Part shown: positions 16,573 through 25,940 of the stretch, one piece after another
Layout of the letters: each line of letters begins with the position of its first letter
How positions within the stretch are numbered: position 1 is the stretch's first letter
The notes under the pieces: model-generated
What the model was told of the DNA's origin: nothing
The model's database searches: none
The model's input: the letters and a program-made list of their open reading frames with translations, nothing else
Made by a program: the position numbers and the translations under genes
Assembly (NCBI RefSeq): GCF_015775515.1
Contig: NZ_CP065383.1
Location: 1,984,001 to 2,048,000 of the forward strand
DNA: 64,000 nucleotides
From: Atribacter laminatus
GTDB lineage: Bacteria > Atribacterota > Atribacteria > Atribacterales > Atribacteraceae
Direction: 5' to 3'

Positions 16573-17481
16573 TTATTTTTTTGTTCCCCAGGAAAAAATT
16601 ACATCACAGGTGTTTTTAGAAATATTATTCTTCTGAAAATAGGTACGAACTTTCTCTGTTTCATTGCTCCTGAGCTCGGGAGGCAATCGATGATACCACC
16701 AAAGCCCAGATGTAGAAGCAAAAAAGTCAAATAATTTCCCTCCATTCTCAAATTCATCGATCCAGGTCAATCGCTTGGTTTGTATTTTATCTAAGTTTGC
16801 TTTTATAAGAAACATCCTCACCTTTTTTTCATCTCGCGGCCAATATTCAAAGCGATGAGTAAAATAGTAACGCTTATTCATTGATTTCACCAGTGCTTCG
16901 ATAGGTTCTACAAGATGATCAGGACCATGTATGGATAGTGCAAGGGTGCCACCGGGACGAAGTATCCGAGCTAATTCGGAAATCGCTTCTTGCTGATTGG
17001 GGACCATCCCTAAAACCATATTACAAAAGACAATATCAAAGGAGGAATCACGAAAGGAGAGTTTCTCAATATCACCTTCATAAAAGGAGATTACATCATC
17101 AGGATATCCATTATCAATACTTTTTTTCTTGCACTTTTCTAACATTAACGGAGATATATCAACACAACTAATTTTCTTGGCGGCTTTTTCTAATACCATG
17201 AAAGAAAGAATCCCTGTCCCGCAACCAACATCGACAACTCTTTTTCCTTTACAGTCAATTTCTTGAAGGAGAATGTTTGCTATTTTCTCGTAATGAAAGG
17301 TTGATAATTCATCATATTGATGAATATAATCGGAGAATTTGCCATTATAGCCATCTTTCATTTTCTCTTTCATAGCTGAAGAATCCCGAGCATTCCCAGT
17401 TATCCAAGCAATAATGCCGCTCATCGTTGTCATAAGCCTTAAAGGGAATGCCATCTTACCAGTATAAAATAGGGTTGGCAT
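16573..17481 (-). CDS. Class I SAM-dependent methyltransferase
   Basis: 302 residues. The Rossmann-type SAM site is clear: KRVVDVGCGTGILSF (motif I), then ISCVDISPLMLEK, YEGDIEKLSF and IVFCNMVLGMVPNQQEA, LRPGGTLALSIHG. The hydrophobic N-terminus (FPLRLMTTMSGIIAWITG) and the C-terminal HRLPPEL region may shape the substrate site. A small-molecule or lipid methyltransferase of the UbiE-like group is likely; the substrate is unknown. GGAGGGG precedes the ATG. Confidence 0.85.
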   Translation of the reverse strand: MPTLFYTGKMAFPLRLMTTMSGIIAWITGNARDSSAMKEKMKDGYNGKFSDYIHQYDELSTFHYEKIANILLQEIDCKGKRVVDVGCGTGILSFMVLEKAAKKISCVDISPLMLEKCKKKSIDNGYPDDVISFYEGDIEKLSFRDSSFDIVFCNMVLGMVPNQQEAISELARILRPGGTLALSIHGPDHLVEPIEALVKSMNKRYYFTHRFEYWPRDEKKVRMFLIKANLDKIQTKRLTWIDEFENGGKLFDFFASTSGLWWYHRLPPELRSNETEKVRTYFQKNNISKNTCDVIFSWGTKK

Positions 17482-17696
17482 TTTCCCCTCCTTAGGAGCA
17501 TTTACTATCTATATAATGCTTACACTCAACAGTGGCAATGGAGTGCAGAAAGTTAATGATACCCTTTGAATTAATCCACATTGCCACCTATGACAATAAA
17601 TTGGTTCAAACCGATAATGACTCACCCTTTATTCGCTATTTCAAAAGATGAATTAATAGAAACACCTATCGAGTTAACTGGGAACAGATTAACCCC

Positions 17697-18500
17697 TTAT
17701 CGCGGACTCCTAGTTGGCCATGGTGTCGGGGTTGGAGGTGGATAGATATCAGTTTTTTCACAGCGAATAGTAGCTATGAAACAGGCAGATTTTTCTGAAT
17801 AAGAAAAGGTACCACCAAGACCAACAGGGTCGAAGCGCCAACGTCCGGGGAGGTGAGTATTATTCGCTGAACCATCTCTTTCAGTGATATTAAAGAAGAT
17901 AGGATAAGAACCATCCCAATTGGTTTTCTTACAGCTCCAATTTTCCCAGTATTGGGAAGCACCAGCACACTGAGCAGACCGGATTGCTTCTACAACTAAA
18001 TTCTTAGACACGCTTTTGGGATTGATATCACAAAAGAATCCAATATCGATGTTTCCATTAGCTACAATGGTATAAGGTTCTGGACCTTTGATTACACGAA
18101 CAGTAATTGATTTCGTAAAAGTGCATTTCCCTGAAAATGTCACTTTCCACTCTCCTGAAACGTGGGGCATCACGGTCGCATATCCTTCTGAAATGGGAAA
18201 GTCAAACACTTCTCCCCCGGGTCCAATGACATGGACATTGCTGGTTAAAGAAGCATCAGCTTTCCAAAACAACACGATTTCTTCTCCATCGCAAATAGTT
18301 AAATTATTGTGACAATCTTCGAGTCCGGCTTGAACCGAAGCGGGAGCATATTCTTTAATAACGGCGCAAAACTTGGTGTTATCAATAGAACAGGGGTCAA
18401 TTTCTCCTGGGCAACCAGCTACTATGAGCATCAATCCACCAATAAACAAGCTGAGGATGGCAAAAAGGAATATTTTACTCCTTGTTGGACTCCTTTTCAT
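17697..18500 (-). CDS. Predicted lipoprotein with Ig-like domain
   Basis: 267 residues. The signal peptide (MKRSPTRSKIFLFAILSLFI) leads to a lipobox VAGC with Cys30, so it should be a membrane-anchored lipoprotein. The mature part has about ten cysteines, probably disulphide-bonded. A beta-rich region around 70-135 (EEIVLFWKADASL, GEWKVTFSGKCTF) looks like an immunoglobulin-type fold. It ends in a Pro/Thr-rich tail. No known family was recognised. GGAGGAGG precedes the ATG. The flanks 17482-17696 and 18501-18714 carry no visible gene. Confidence 0.75.
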   Translation of the reverse strand: MKRSPTRSKIFLFAILSLFIGGLMLIVAGCPGEIDPCSIDNTKFCAVIKEYAPASVQAGLEDCHNNLTICDGEEIVLFWKADASLTSNVHVIGPGGEVFDFPISEGYATVMPHVSGEWKVTFSGKCTFTKSITVRVIKGPEPYTIVANGNIDIGFFCDINPKSVSKNLVVEAIRSAQCAGASQYWENWSCKKTNWDGSYPIFFNITERDGSANNTHLPGRWRFDPVGLGGTFSYSEKSACFIATIRCEKTDIYPPPTPTPWPTRSPR

Positions 18501-18714
18501 TTCTTCCTCCTCCTTGAAAAAAAGATTTAATCAAAAGAGTATTTTTCTTGGCAGGTTAGAAACAGCATAGAAATTGCTGTGTGAGCTAAGTAAGAGTTTT
18601 TGAGTGTTTTTCATTATACTCTTTTTTTTATATTTTCAATAGATACCACCATAAGCAATGTTTTTAAGCTCATGCTCTCTTTTTTGAAGCTCGTTACGCT
18701 GTCAAAAAAAAGCA

Positions 18715-19455
18715 TTAAACCCGTTGAAGAATAAAGAAGGCATAACCGTAACTTTCTTCGGAGCAGTGAAAAATTTTGATTTCCTTGATAATATCGGCAG
18801 CGAAGTCTCTTACCGATGAATCAGGGTGATCAAGCAAGTTTTTCGCTCGAGGTTCAAGAATATCGTAATAATCTTTTACCCAAGTTTCTTTGGGAAGAAT
18901 AAATGTTTCAAGTACCTGATAACCGGCAGTTTCGGCAATTTCACAAATTTGTTTTATAGTATGCATATCCGGATAAACGGATAAAAAGAATTCCTTTACC
19001 GTATTGGGAATCTTATTATGAAGCCAAGATAATTCACTAACAACGACAAAGCCAGATGGATTTACTACTGATGCCCAACTTTTTAACGCATTGGAAAAGC
19101 CAATAGTATAGGCAGCTCCTTCCGACCAGAGGAGATCGATTTGCGGGAATATAGAAGGAATATCCTTCATGTCCATGCAGTGAGTCTGTATAAGATGATC
19201 GATTCCAACTTTCTGAGCGCATCGGGCTAATTCATTTAAAAAGGGTTGATGAGTATCGATAGCATGAATTAAAGCGTTAAGTTCTTTGGCCAGAATTAAG
19301 GTTTGGCGACCGGTCCCGCACCCAGCGTCAACAACAACTGAAAACTGTTGTGTCGGTAGGCGACGAAGAGCTCGCAAAGTATAAGCGTCATCTCCTGGCC
19401 CTTGCTTTTTCAGTCCTCCAAAAAAAAGATCAATAATCTCGGGAGTGAAGTTCAT
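18715..19455 (-). CDS. Class I SAM-dependent methyltransferase
   Basis: 246 residues. Motif I is VVVDAGCGTGRQTLILA, followed by IHAIDTHQPFLNEL and an acidic HCMDMKDIPS, then LLWSEGAAYTIGF in the motif IV position. A long C-terminal half could bind the substrate. The ATG overlaps the stop codon of the cysteine-rich gene upstream by one base (TAATG), so they are translationally coupled. The substrate is unknown. Confidence 0.85.
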   Translation of the reverse strand: MNFTPEIIDLFFGGLKKQGPGDDAYTLRALRRLPTQQFSVVVDAGCGTGRQTLILAKELNALIHAIDTHQPFLNELARCAQKVGIDHLIQTHCMDMKDIPSIFPQIDLLWSEGAAYTIGFSNALKSWASVVNPSGFVVVSELSWLHNKIPNTVKEFFLSVYPDMHTIKQICEIAETAGYQVLETFILPKETWVKDYYDILEPRAKNLLDHPDSSVRDFAADIIKEIKIFHCSEESYGYAFFILQRV

Positions 19456-19841
19456 TATTTTGCCACCTTATAATATTTTTTATGATGAACACAAAAAATA
19501 CTGTCTTCCTTCATCCATCTTTCTTTTTCATGTTCTATAAATTTTCGGATTCCAAATTCCTCAATAAATTGTAAATTTTCTAACATGCTCATTTGGTATT
19601 TGGTTCGGTATCTTTTATCCAAATTTTTCAATCTGGTACAGGGGAATTTTTCGCATTTACTTGAGCAGTATTTTAATTGTTTCTGTTGAAGAATCTCACA
19701 GTTTTTAATGATACATTTCCTACAGGAATTTAAGATATTTTCATCATTTTCCCGACAACCAAGGCATCTATTTTTTTCTCTCAAATAACCAATACATAGA
19801 CTGCAATTCATCCCACAAGGAGCAATTAAGTTTGATTTCAT
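19455..19841 (-). CDS. Cysteine-rich DUF3795-type protein
   Basis: 128 residues, eleven or more cysteines in paired motifs: APCGMNCSLCIGYLREKNRCLGC, SCRKCIIKNCEI, YCSSKCEKFPC. The start PCGMNC and the pattern match DUF3795, a zinc-binding-like family common in anaerobes and often beside methyltransferases or acetyltransferases. The function is unknown. It is the first gene of a two-gene operon with the methyltransferase. Confidence 0.85.
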   Translation of the reverse strand: MKSNLIAPCGMNCSLCIGYLREKNRCLGCRENDENILNSCRKCIIKNCEILQQKQLKYCSSKCEKFPCTRLKNLDKRYRTKYQMSMLENLQFIEEFGIRKFIEHEKERWMKEDSIFCVHHKKYYKVAK

Positions 19842-20084
19842 AGAAGATCCTCTTTTTTAAAAATTATATTTATAATAACCTTTGGTTTTAAAATTGGAAA
19901 GCTGCTCTTGAGAGGTTTTCCAATGAGCAATAAATTAAATATTGCACCCCAATTCTTTATAAATCAAAAACCGAGTGATATAATTTTTTTTACTCAATAA
20001 GATTACCATCAGATAACTCACTCTTTTCCTACGATACTATCTTCCTTAAAAACCGATACAAATTTAATCAGGGAGGGTAAGGGA

Positions 20085-20363
20085 ATGTTATTTGTCGTTT
20101 TAAGCAATTCAAAAAATGGGACCTGTAAGGAGAGAATAGCCCGTCGAATGCAGTGGAAAAATCCAGAAGGGACTAATTTGATAGCTGAATATTGGCTGAC
20201 GACTGAATTTCCCAACGTAATCCAAATCGTTGAAACTGATAATGCTCAACTTTTATTGAGTGCCGTTGCTGAATGGGATGATGTATTTGATATCAGCATT
20301 TATCCGGCGATTACAGGAGAAGAAGGAATGAGGAATGCCCAAGAGATGATGAAAAATTTGTAA
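20085..20363 (+). CDS. DUF3303-like small protein
   Basis: 92 residues with ferredoxin-like alpha/beta order: MLFVVLSNSK, PEGTNLIAEYWLT, NVIQIVETDNAQLLLSAVAEWDDVFDISIYP. This matches the DUF3303/GYD-like dimeric alpha-beta barrel type. The role is unknown. GGGAGGGTAAGGG precedes the ATG. The gene is followed by a strong hairpin. Confidence 0.75.
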   Translation: MLFVVLSNSKNGTCKERIARRMQWKNPEGTNLIAEYWLTTEFPNVIQIVETDNAQLLLSAVAEWDDVFDISIYPAITGEEGMRNAQEMMKNL

Positions 20364-20385
20364 TGTTAATGTTGAATGTGTAACA

Positions 20386-20424
20386 TTACTTCCCCTGTAA
20401 GGAAACTAATTACAGGGGAAGTAA
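20386..20424 (+). terminator. Strong hairpin after DUF3303-like gene
   Basis: Perfect 15-bp inverted repeat, TTACTTCCCCTGTAA (20386-20400) and TTACAGGGGAAGTAA (20410-20424), loop of nine. The downstream U-run is poor, so termination may be weak or bidirectional. Confidence 0.6.
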
Positions 20425-20522
20425 ATGATGGTTTCTTTATCAAGATAATAAACAACAGGATATAATGAAAAGGGTCTGGTTTAAGTTGTGACAAATTGAG
20501 AGATACAAGGAGAGAGACGAAA

Positions 20523-21206
20523 ATGCAAAAAATCGATCAAGCAGAAATACGCACTATCGACATCACAAGTACCATTATTCCGCCGGAAGAGCCATTTGGT
20601 CCTGATCAAATTTCCACTCGGGTTATAAACGAATCATTGATATATCCTTTAAAAAAATATCAGTCGGCCATTGATGATTCCACTTATTTAATGGTAACCC
20701 TCAAAAGTCATCTCGGTACTCACGTTGAATGTCCCAATCATTTGCTTCCAAATGGAAAAGACATTACAGAATTTCCTGTTGAAACCTGGTTTGGAAGAAT
20801 GGTGTTTTTTAAATTTGATCTTCCCCCACAAACGCCTATTACCCGAAGCCACTTAATAGAAATGGACCAAGGAAGGTTAAAAGGAAAGGATATTGTTCTT
20901 CTCCATAGTACGGCAACCAAAAAAGATGAAGTCCCTCAATTAACTCCGGAAGTTGGACACTACTTTCTTGAGAAAAAGGTTAAAATGGTAGGGTTTGATA
21001 CTTCAATCGGATTTGCCTTGCCGGCAAAGGGGAATACTCATGATATCTTGCTGGAGAACAACGTTCCCCTGCTTGAATGGGTTATCAACTTGGATAAGCT
21101 TCAACAGGATGTTTCCTATCTGATATCATTACCGGGATTGAAGGTAAAAGGCATGGATGCATCACCAGTTTGGGCGGTGGTGCTAGAAGGGATGGAAGTT
21201 AGGTAG
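20523..21206 (+). CDS. Cyclase-family hydrolase (kynurenine formamidase-like)
   Basis: 227 residues of the putative cyclase / KynB-like family. The metal motif HLGTHVECPNHL is near residue 68-79, with Glu in place of the usual Asp in HxGTHxD. The C-terminal part has DTSIGFALPAKGNTHDILLENNVPLLEWV, close to the family's second His motif. It should be a divalent-metal hydrolase of amides or cyclic compounds. A TTG at 20496 is open, but AAGGAGAGAG sits just before the ATG at 20523. Its 3' end overlaps the convergent alanine-rich gene by 8 bp. Confidence 0.85.
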   Translation: MQKIDQAEIRTIDITSTIIPPEEPFGPDQISTRVINESLIYPLKKYQSAIDDSTYLMVTLKSHLGTHVECPNHLLPNGKDITEFPVETWFGRMVFFKFDLPPQTPITRSHLIEMDQGRLKGKDIVLLHSTATKKDEVPQLTPEVGHYFLEKKVKMVGFDTSIGFALPAKGNTHDILLENNVPLLEWVINLDKLQQDVSYLISLPGLKVKGMDASPVWAVVLEGMEVR

Positions 21207-21663
21207 CTTTTTCCAAATCGAGTAAATGCTCCAGTTGCCATTGACGTTCCTTGACGGTATTTGTATAAGCTTGGTTTAGATTGGAAGAATAGAACACAGC
21301 CTTAGCAGCATACGATGCAGCGTGGACTGCATGACTGGCAACATGAGCTGTTGAAGCTGCCTGACCGGCAGCGCGAGCAGCGAATTTAGCAGCTTGATTA
21401 TTCGTTTCCCGTGCTGCAGCATGAGCGGCGAAGGCAGCTAGACGGACATCATGCACAGTAATTTCTCCACGAATCCAGGCTCGTCCTGCTTCGATGGTTT
21501 TTCGCGGTCGATTGTCATTAACATGAATATCTTCAAAATTTGGCAGGACTCGTTGAGCGCAATCGGTTGCCCAGATTACCAGGGTTTTATGGTTCTGGTT
21601 GTTCGCCAGCTTAAGAATCGACATTTTTAATTCCAAAATATCTTTAAATTTCATTTTTTTCAT
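21199..21663 (-). CDS. Imm5-like putative immunity protein, alanine-rich
   Basis: 154 residues. The start KTLVIWATDCAQRVLPNFE and the long Ala/His-rich helical block (AAFAAHAAARETNNQAAKFA, AASYAAKAVFY) match the family annotated as putative immunity protein (Imm-5-like). The end ERQWQLEHLLDLE is typical too. No toxin partner, Rhs gene or secretion gene is beside it, so it is an orphan here and the immunity role is only the family's label. The gap 21664-22067 shows no gene or clear signal. Confidence 0.75.
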   Translation of the reverse strand: MKKMKFKDILELKMSILKLANNQNHKTLVIWATDCAQRVLPNFEDIHVNDNRPRKTIEAGRAWIRGEITVHDVRLAAFAAHAAARETNNQAAKFAARAAGQAASTAHVASHAVHAASYAAKAVFYSSNLNQAYTNTVKERQWQLEHLLDLEKAT

Positions 21664-22067
21664 TTATAAAACCTTCTTTTGTAAAAACACGAGAATGTTC
21701 AAGAAGATTATTCTTCGCCTCATAGCTATTCTTCATTGTGAAATATTATAATTCATTCATGAAGCCTACCTTCCCAAGGGTATTATCTTTTTCTGTTTTA
21801 CGTTGCAATTCGTGGAATAGAAACACCCAAGCTAACCCTCATTTGAGAAGGATTTACTTCAATTTTCTTATAAATCTATAGTTATCCGTTTGTTACTCTT
21901 AAGTAAAACTTGAACTTGAAAAAAGATTTGAGTATGTATTTGACATCAATCAACGCGGCTTTAATAGATACTTGGACAATATGTAAGGAATCTGGTTGAA
22001 AATATATTTTCCAGGTAAAATAATATAAAAAAATTATAAGAGTTTTTTGAAAAAGTTGGAGGGAATA

Positions 22068-22766
22068 GTGAAAATCACCGTCATCCATGGGCAGTCACAC
22101 CGGGGAAGCAGTTATCATATTACACAACAGATTTTTGATAAAATTTCGAATACCAATAAAGAAATCTATGAATATTTTATGCCCAATGATACGCCAAGCT
22201 TTTGTGTAGGTTGTTATCAATGCATTATGAAAAGCGAATCCGCCTGTCCTCAGGCGGAAAAAGTACAAAACATTGTTGCTTCTATGGAAGCATCCGACCT
22301 CATCGTGATCAATTCTCCAACCTATTGTCTTGAAATGACTGGACAGTTGAAAACTTTTTTCGACCATCTTGGTTATATGTGGCTTTCTCATCGTCCCAAA
22401 CCAGTAATGTTTCAGAAGATTGGTATTGCTATTTCAACAGCCGCCGGAGGTGGATCGAAGAAAGTGGCCAAATCTATAGCAAAACAGCTATTTTGGATGG
22501 GAGTTCCTAAAGTTTATCGGTTGAATAAAAATATAAAAGGTTCTACCTGGCAGACGATATCTAACAAAATGAAAGAGTCAATAGACAAGGAGACTACCAA
22601 GCTCTCCCGAAAAGTGGAGGCAAACATAGGGATAGTTCGTCCTGGGTTAGGGCTAAGATTTTTGTTTACCATAATGAGATCGATGCAAAAATCAAACAAT
22701 TGGAATGAGGTTGATAAGAATTATTGGAAGGAAAATGGCTGGCTGGATAAGAAAAGGCCGTGGTAA
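22068..22766 (+). CDS. NADPH-dependent FMN reductase / flavodoxin-like protein
   Basis: 232 residues with an FMN-binding start, VKITVIHGQSHRGSSYHITQ, the two-cysteine segment CVGCYQCIMKSESACPQ seen in iron-sulfur flavoprotein-like reductases, and INSPTYCLEMTGQLKTFFDHLGYMW for the isoalloxazine side. A TTG at 22047 is open, but GGAGGG four bases before GTG 22068 makes that start likely. It is a cytosolic flavin reductase; partners are unknown. Confidence 0.85.
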   Translation: MKITVIHGQSHRGSSYHITQQIFDKISNTNKEIYEYFMPNDTPSFCVGCYQCIMKSESACPQAEKVQNIVASMEASDLIVINSPTYCLEMTGQLKTFFDHLGYMWLSHRPKPVMFQKIGIAISTAAGGGSKKVAKSIAKQLFWMGVPKVYRLNKNIKGSTWQTISNKMKESIDKETTKLSRKVEANIGIVRPGLGLRFLFTIMRSMQKSNNWNEVDKNYWKENGWLDKKRPW

Positions 22767-22894
22767 GGAGAAAAAAATCAAATATTTATTGCCTTGTGTT
22801 TTTTAAATCATATATCGAAGCTTGATTTATTAAACCTTCAAATGGATTGACAGAATGGATGCCATGATGCAACCTATTTGCATAGCGACTCCTA

Positions 22895-24166
22895 TTATCT
22901 CAGCTTATATCCCGGAAGATTTTTCATCAGTTCTTTTGCCATATCTTGCATATACGGATCGATATGAGAAAAGTATTTTCGCAATCCACTGCATAGGTAA
23001 TTCAACCCGGTTTCACCATCAGGGGTTTTGAGAAAACGGTTTTTAGGGCATTCTCCCCGACAAGCAAAAAGATAAGGACACTTCCGACACCATTGGGGGA
23101 GGGATTTTTGTTTGGATAATCCGAAATTACTTTGATTGGTGGAGTACACCAAATGACTCAAGCCCTCAGTAATATGACCTAAACGGTATTCAGGATAAAC
23201 AAAATGATCGCAAGAATAAATGCTTCCATCGGCTTCCAAAGCCAAAGCCTGCCCGCACGTTTCAGCAAAAACACAAAGCGAACTTTGCATCCCCATCCAC
23301 TGACCTAATGCACATTCGAATAAAAAAACAAAAGCTTTTCCTATGTCTCGCTTATACCATTCATCAAAAACTCGGCACAAAAAATAGCCGTAGTCGTCTG
23401 CATCAACCGACCAATCGGTGACGAATGAATCGGGATACCCAGGTCGGGCTTCCATAGAATCATAATCAGGCAGGAGATTTTGGTCCCAGTGTTGAGGAGC
23501 AACGGTACGGAATTCTTTGGGTTCGACCAATGGGATAAACTGAATTCGGGTGGAACCGATCTCTTGTCTCAGGAATCGATACACATCCAAAGGGAACTTG
23601 GCATTCTTTCGGTGAACCACGGTAAGGGTATTGAAGGGTATTTCAAACTTCTTTAAAAGCTTGGCAGCTTTTACAATCTGTTGCCAGGTTGGCTGCTTGG
23701 AGGCATCAATCCGGTAGCAATCGTGGAGCGGTTGAGGTCCATCAATACTCAGGCCAACCAAAAAATTGTTTTCCTTTAAAAAACGACACCAATTTTCATC
23801 AATGAGTATACCGTTGGTTTGAAGGTCATTTTCAATTTTCTTCCCTGGAGGGCAGTATTTTTTCTGAAGGTTAATGGCTTTCTGAAAAAATTCAAGGCCA
23901 AGAAGAGTGGGTTCTCCTCCTTGCCAGGTAAAAACGACTTCAGGGACTTCCTGAGCATTGATGTATTGCCGGATATATTCCTCTAAATTATCGTCAGAAA
24001 TTGCTTTGGTGCTTCCGATGAGATCCTTTTTACTTAAGTAAAAACAATATTCACAACGGAGATTACATTGGGCACCGATGGGCTTGGCCATAAGGTGAAA
24101 AGTTCGTTTTGGGGTTGGTGATAAGATGAATTTATAGGTTTGATTGGAGTTCACATAGCCTCCCAT
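22895..24166 (-). CDS. Anaerobic sulfatase-maturating enzyme (radical SAM, SPASM)
   Basis: 423 residues. Radical-SAM motif C34-x3-C38-x2-C41 (CNLRCEYCF), a TWQGGEPTLLG motif, LSIDGP, and a C-terminal SPASM region with CxxC pairs (FAETCGQALALEADGSIYSC, QWCRKCPYLFACRGECPKNR). This is the anSME pattern. The enzyme converts a Ser or Cys in sulfatases to formylglycine without oxygen. It lies 130 bp after the sulfatase gene on the same strand, matching that role. ATG 24166 is used here; GTG 24154, preceded by GGAGG, is an alternative. Confidence 0.93.
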   Translation of the reverse strand: MGGYVNSNQTYKFILSPTPKRTFHLMAKPIGAQCNLRCEYCFYLSKKDLIGSTKAISDDNLEEYIRQYINAQEVPEVVFTWQGGEPTLLGLEFFQKAINLQKKYCPPGKKIENDLQTNGILIDENWCRFLKENNFLVGLSIDGPQPLHDCYRIDASKQPTWQQIVKAAKLLKKFEIPFNTLTVVHRKNAKFPLDVYRFLRQEIGSTRIQFIPLVEPKEFRTVAPQHWDQNLLPDYDSMEARPGYPDSFVTDWSVDADDYGYFLCRVFDEWYKRDIGKAFVFLFECALGQWMGMQSSLCVFAETCGQALALEADGSIYSCDHFVYPEYRLGHITEGLSHLVYSTNQSNFGLSKQKSLPQWCRKCPYLFACRGECPKNRFLKTPDGETGLNYLCSGLRKYFSHIDPYMQDMAKELMKNLPGYKLR

Positions 24167-24237
24167 TTATCGGTAGATCTTTATACGATTCCTTGTTGCT
24201 CTTTGCAGTTATTATAATCTTAAATTATCAATTCTCA

Positions 24238-24266
24238 CACAGGAGGGAGACGAATTCCCTCCTGTG
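24238..24266 (-). terminator. Hairpin between sulfatase and maturase genes
   Basis: 11-bp perfect stem, CACAGGAGGGA (24238-24248) / TCCCTCCTGTG (24256-24266). There is no good U-run, so it may be an mRNA-stabilising or partial-termination hairpin setting the sulfatase to maturase ratio. Confidence 0.5.
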
Positions 24267-24296
24267 ATCGGAAAAAAGAAGGAAAGTATCTCCTCC

Positions 24297-25940
24297 TCAA
24301 TCGCCTAATATATCTTTAGGAGGATATTTTTGGAAAGTAGCTAAATGACTTTTCATCGGTCCTAAAAATATATCCGAGTAAATGACCTTACGAAGAAAAA
24401 AGTTATGGTTTTCCTTTGGATCAAGATAGAGATTAAATGCTTTTCCAAAATAATAGTTCATAATGTATCCCGAAAATCCCCCCTGGAGACAATTATCCCG
24501 GTCATCATCGGATTCGGCTAACATCATGTACTTATATTCACCAACTCGTACTGCCGAAAAGTTTCTACCCAACCAGTAGTAAATATATTTACGATTGGAT
24601 TGCCCGTTATTGGAGAGTAAGAAAGAGGTTTGGTCAATGCCGTCGATATAACGGTCGGTTGGCATCTGATCTTTGGCACCACTTAAAGCAAGAGAGGTGT
24701 TGAATAAATCGGCAAGGTCAAACAGCCCATCGGATATTCTCCCGGGCGAGATCATGTCTTTCCAATAAAATATACCCGGCACTCGCATTCCACCTTCCCA
24801 GGTCGATCCTTTCGCACCCCTAAAGGGGCTGAAGCCGCTATCCGGCCAGAGCTCCATTTCAGGGCCATTATCGGAAGTTATGAAAATTATGGTATTTTCC
24901 AACTGACCAGTTTCTTCCAGGGCACTTACCAGTCGTCCCAGGATATAGTCCAGCTCAATCATGACATCCTTGTAAGGATATTTAGCGGGAGATTTTCCCA
25001 AGAATTGAGGATTGGGGTAATTGTCGAAATGAGCGCCTCGGGTGCAGTGATAGAGGAAAAAGGGTTGGTCGCTATTTGCCATATTTTTAATAAATTCCAC
25101 CGAGTAATCAGCCCATTTTTCGTCGAGGATCGAACAGGTAGGGATATCGATTTCGGCAATTGGTTCGACTTCACCGCCTTTTTTAGCGTGAACCCAGTTT
25201 TTCTCAAAGGCTAAATTTCTTATCATTTGAGTTCTTTCCGGGCTCAAAGCTACGTCCGGGTTGAAATAAGGATCACGCCATTCGGTATAGTAATCCGATA
25301 CGCTTAAAAATCCATAAAAATCATCAAATCCCACATTTTGGGGTTGTGAACCTTTATTTTCTCCAACATGCCACTTCCCAACTGCCTGGGTCACATAACC
25401 AGCTTCACTCAGGATCTGAGGAAGGGTGATTTCTCCCTCTAATCCTCCGGTTTCATCTTTACCGCTTGGCCGTAAAATACCATGCCGCATAGGAAGACGC
25501 CCGGTGAGAATGGTAGCTCGAGTAGGAGAGGATGAAGGTTGAGCATAAGCAGAAGTCAATTGAAGACCTTCTCGGGCTAACCGATCCATATTGGGAGTCG
25601 GTGCTCCAGCCATAGCACCTCCGCCATATACCCCTAAATCTCCCCATCCCACATCATCCATAATGAAGAAAAGGATGTTTGGTTTTTTTCCAGTTTTTTC
25701 TTCAAAAGCGATCAGTTTATCAAGAGCCTCTTTTTCTTGGTCGGGATGAGGTATGACTGGTTCCAGATTTGGAGCGACTTGCACCGTTTTCTGAACCAAG
25801 GCATCTTCAAGGTCTGCTGCTGACGCCGACCCTACCAGCAGCAGACAACCGGCGGCACCAAAAAGTGAAGCGGCTGTTTTAAGACGAAAGGCTTTTTTTC
25901 TATCAAAATAATCATTGTTATTTGACGAAATACTGACCAT
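24297..25940 (-). CDS. Exported arylsulfatase, serine type
   Basis: 547 residues. The N-terminus has a long basic region and a hydrophobic stretch ending ASLFGAAGCLLLVGSASA, a Sec-type signal peptide. The sulfatase domain begins at NILFFIMDDVGWGDLGVYGG with metal-binding Asp pair. The formylglycine signature is SSPTRATILTGR, with Ser137 in the position to be oxidised, so it needs an anSME-type maturase, which is the next gene. VGKWHVG and SDNGPEM are further active-site blocks. The substrate, perhaps a sulfated polysaccharide, is unknown. AAGGAGGGA precedes the ATG. Confidence 0.93.
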   Translation of the reverse strand: MVSISSNNNDYFDRKKAFRLKTAASLFGAAGCLLLVGSASAADLEDALVQKTVQVAPNLEPVIPHPDQEKEALDKLIAFEEKTGKKPNILFFIMDDVGWGDLGVYGGGAMAGAPTPNMDRLAREGLQLTSAYAQPSSSPTRATILTGRLPMRHGILRPSGKDETGGLEGEITLPQILSEAGYVTQAVGKWHVGENKGSQPQNVGFDDFYGFLSVSDYYTEWRDPYFNPDVALSPERTQMIRNLAFEKNWVHAKKGGEVEPIAEIDIPTCSILDEKWADYSVEFIKNMANSDQPFFLYHCTRGAHFDNYPNPQFLGKSPAKYPYKDVMIELDYILGRLVSALEETGQLENTIIFITSDNGPEMELWPDSGFSPFRGAKGSTWEGGMRVPGIFYWKDMISPGRISDGLFDLADLFNTSLALSGAKDQMPTDRYIDGIDQTSFLLSNNGQSNRKYIYYWLGRNFSAVRVGEYKYMMLAESDDDRDNCLQGGFSGYIMNYYFGKAFNLYLDPKENHNFFLRKVIYSDIFLGPMKSHLATFQKYPPKDILGD

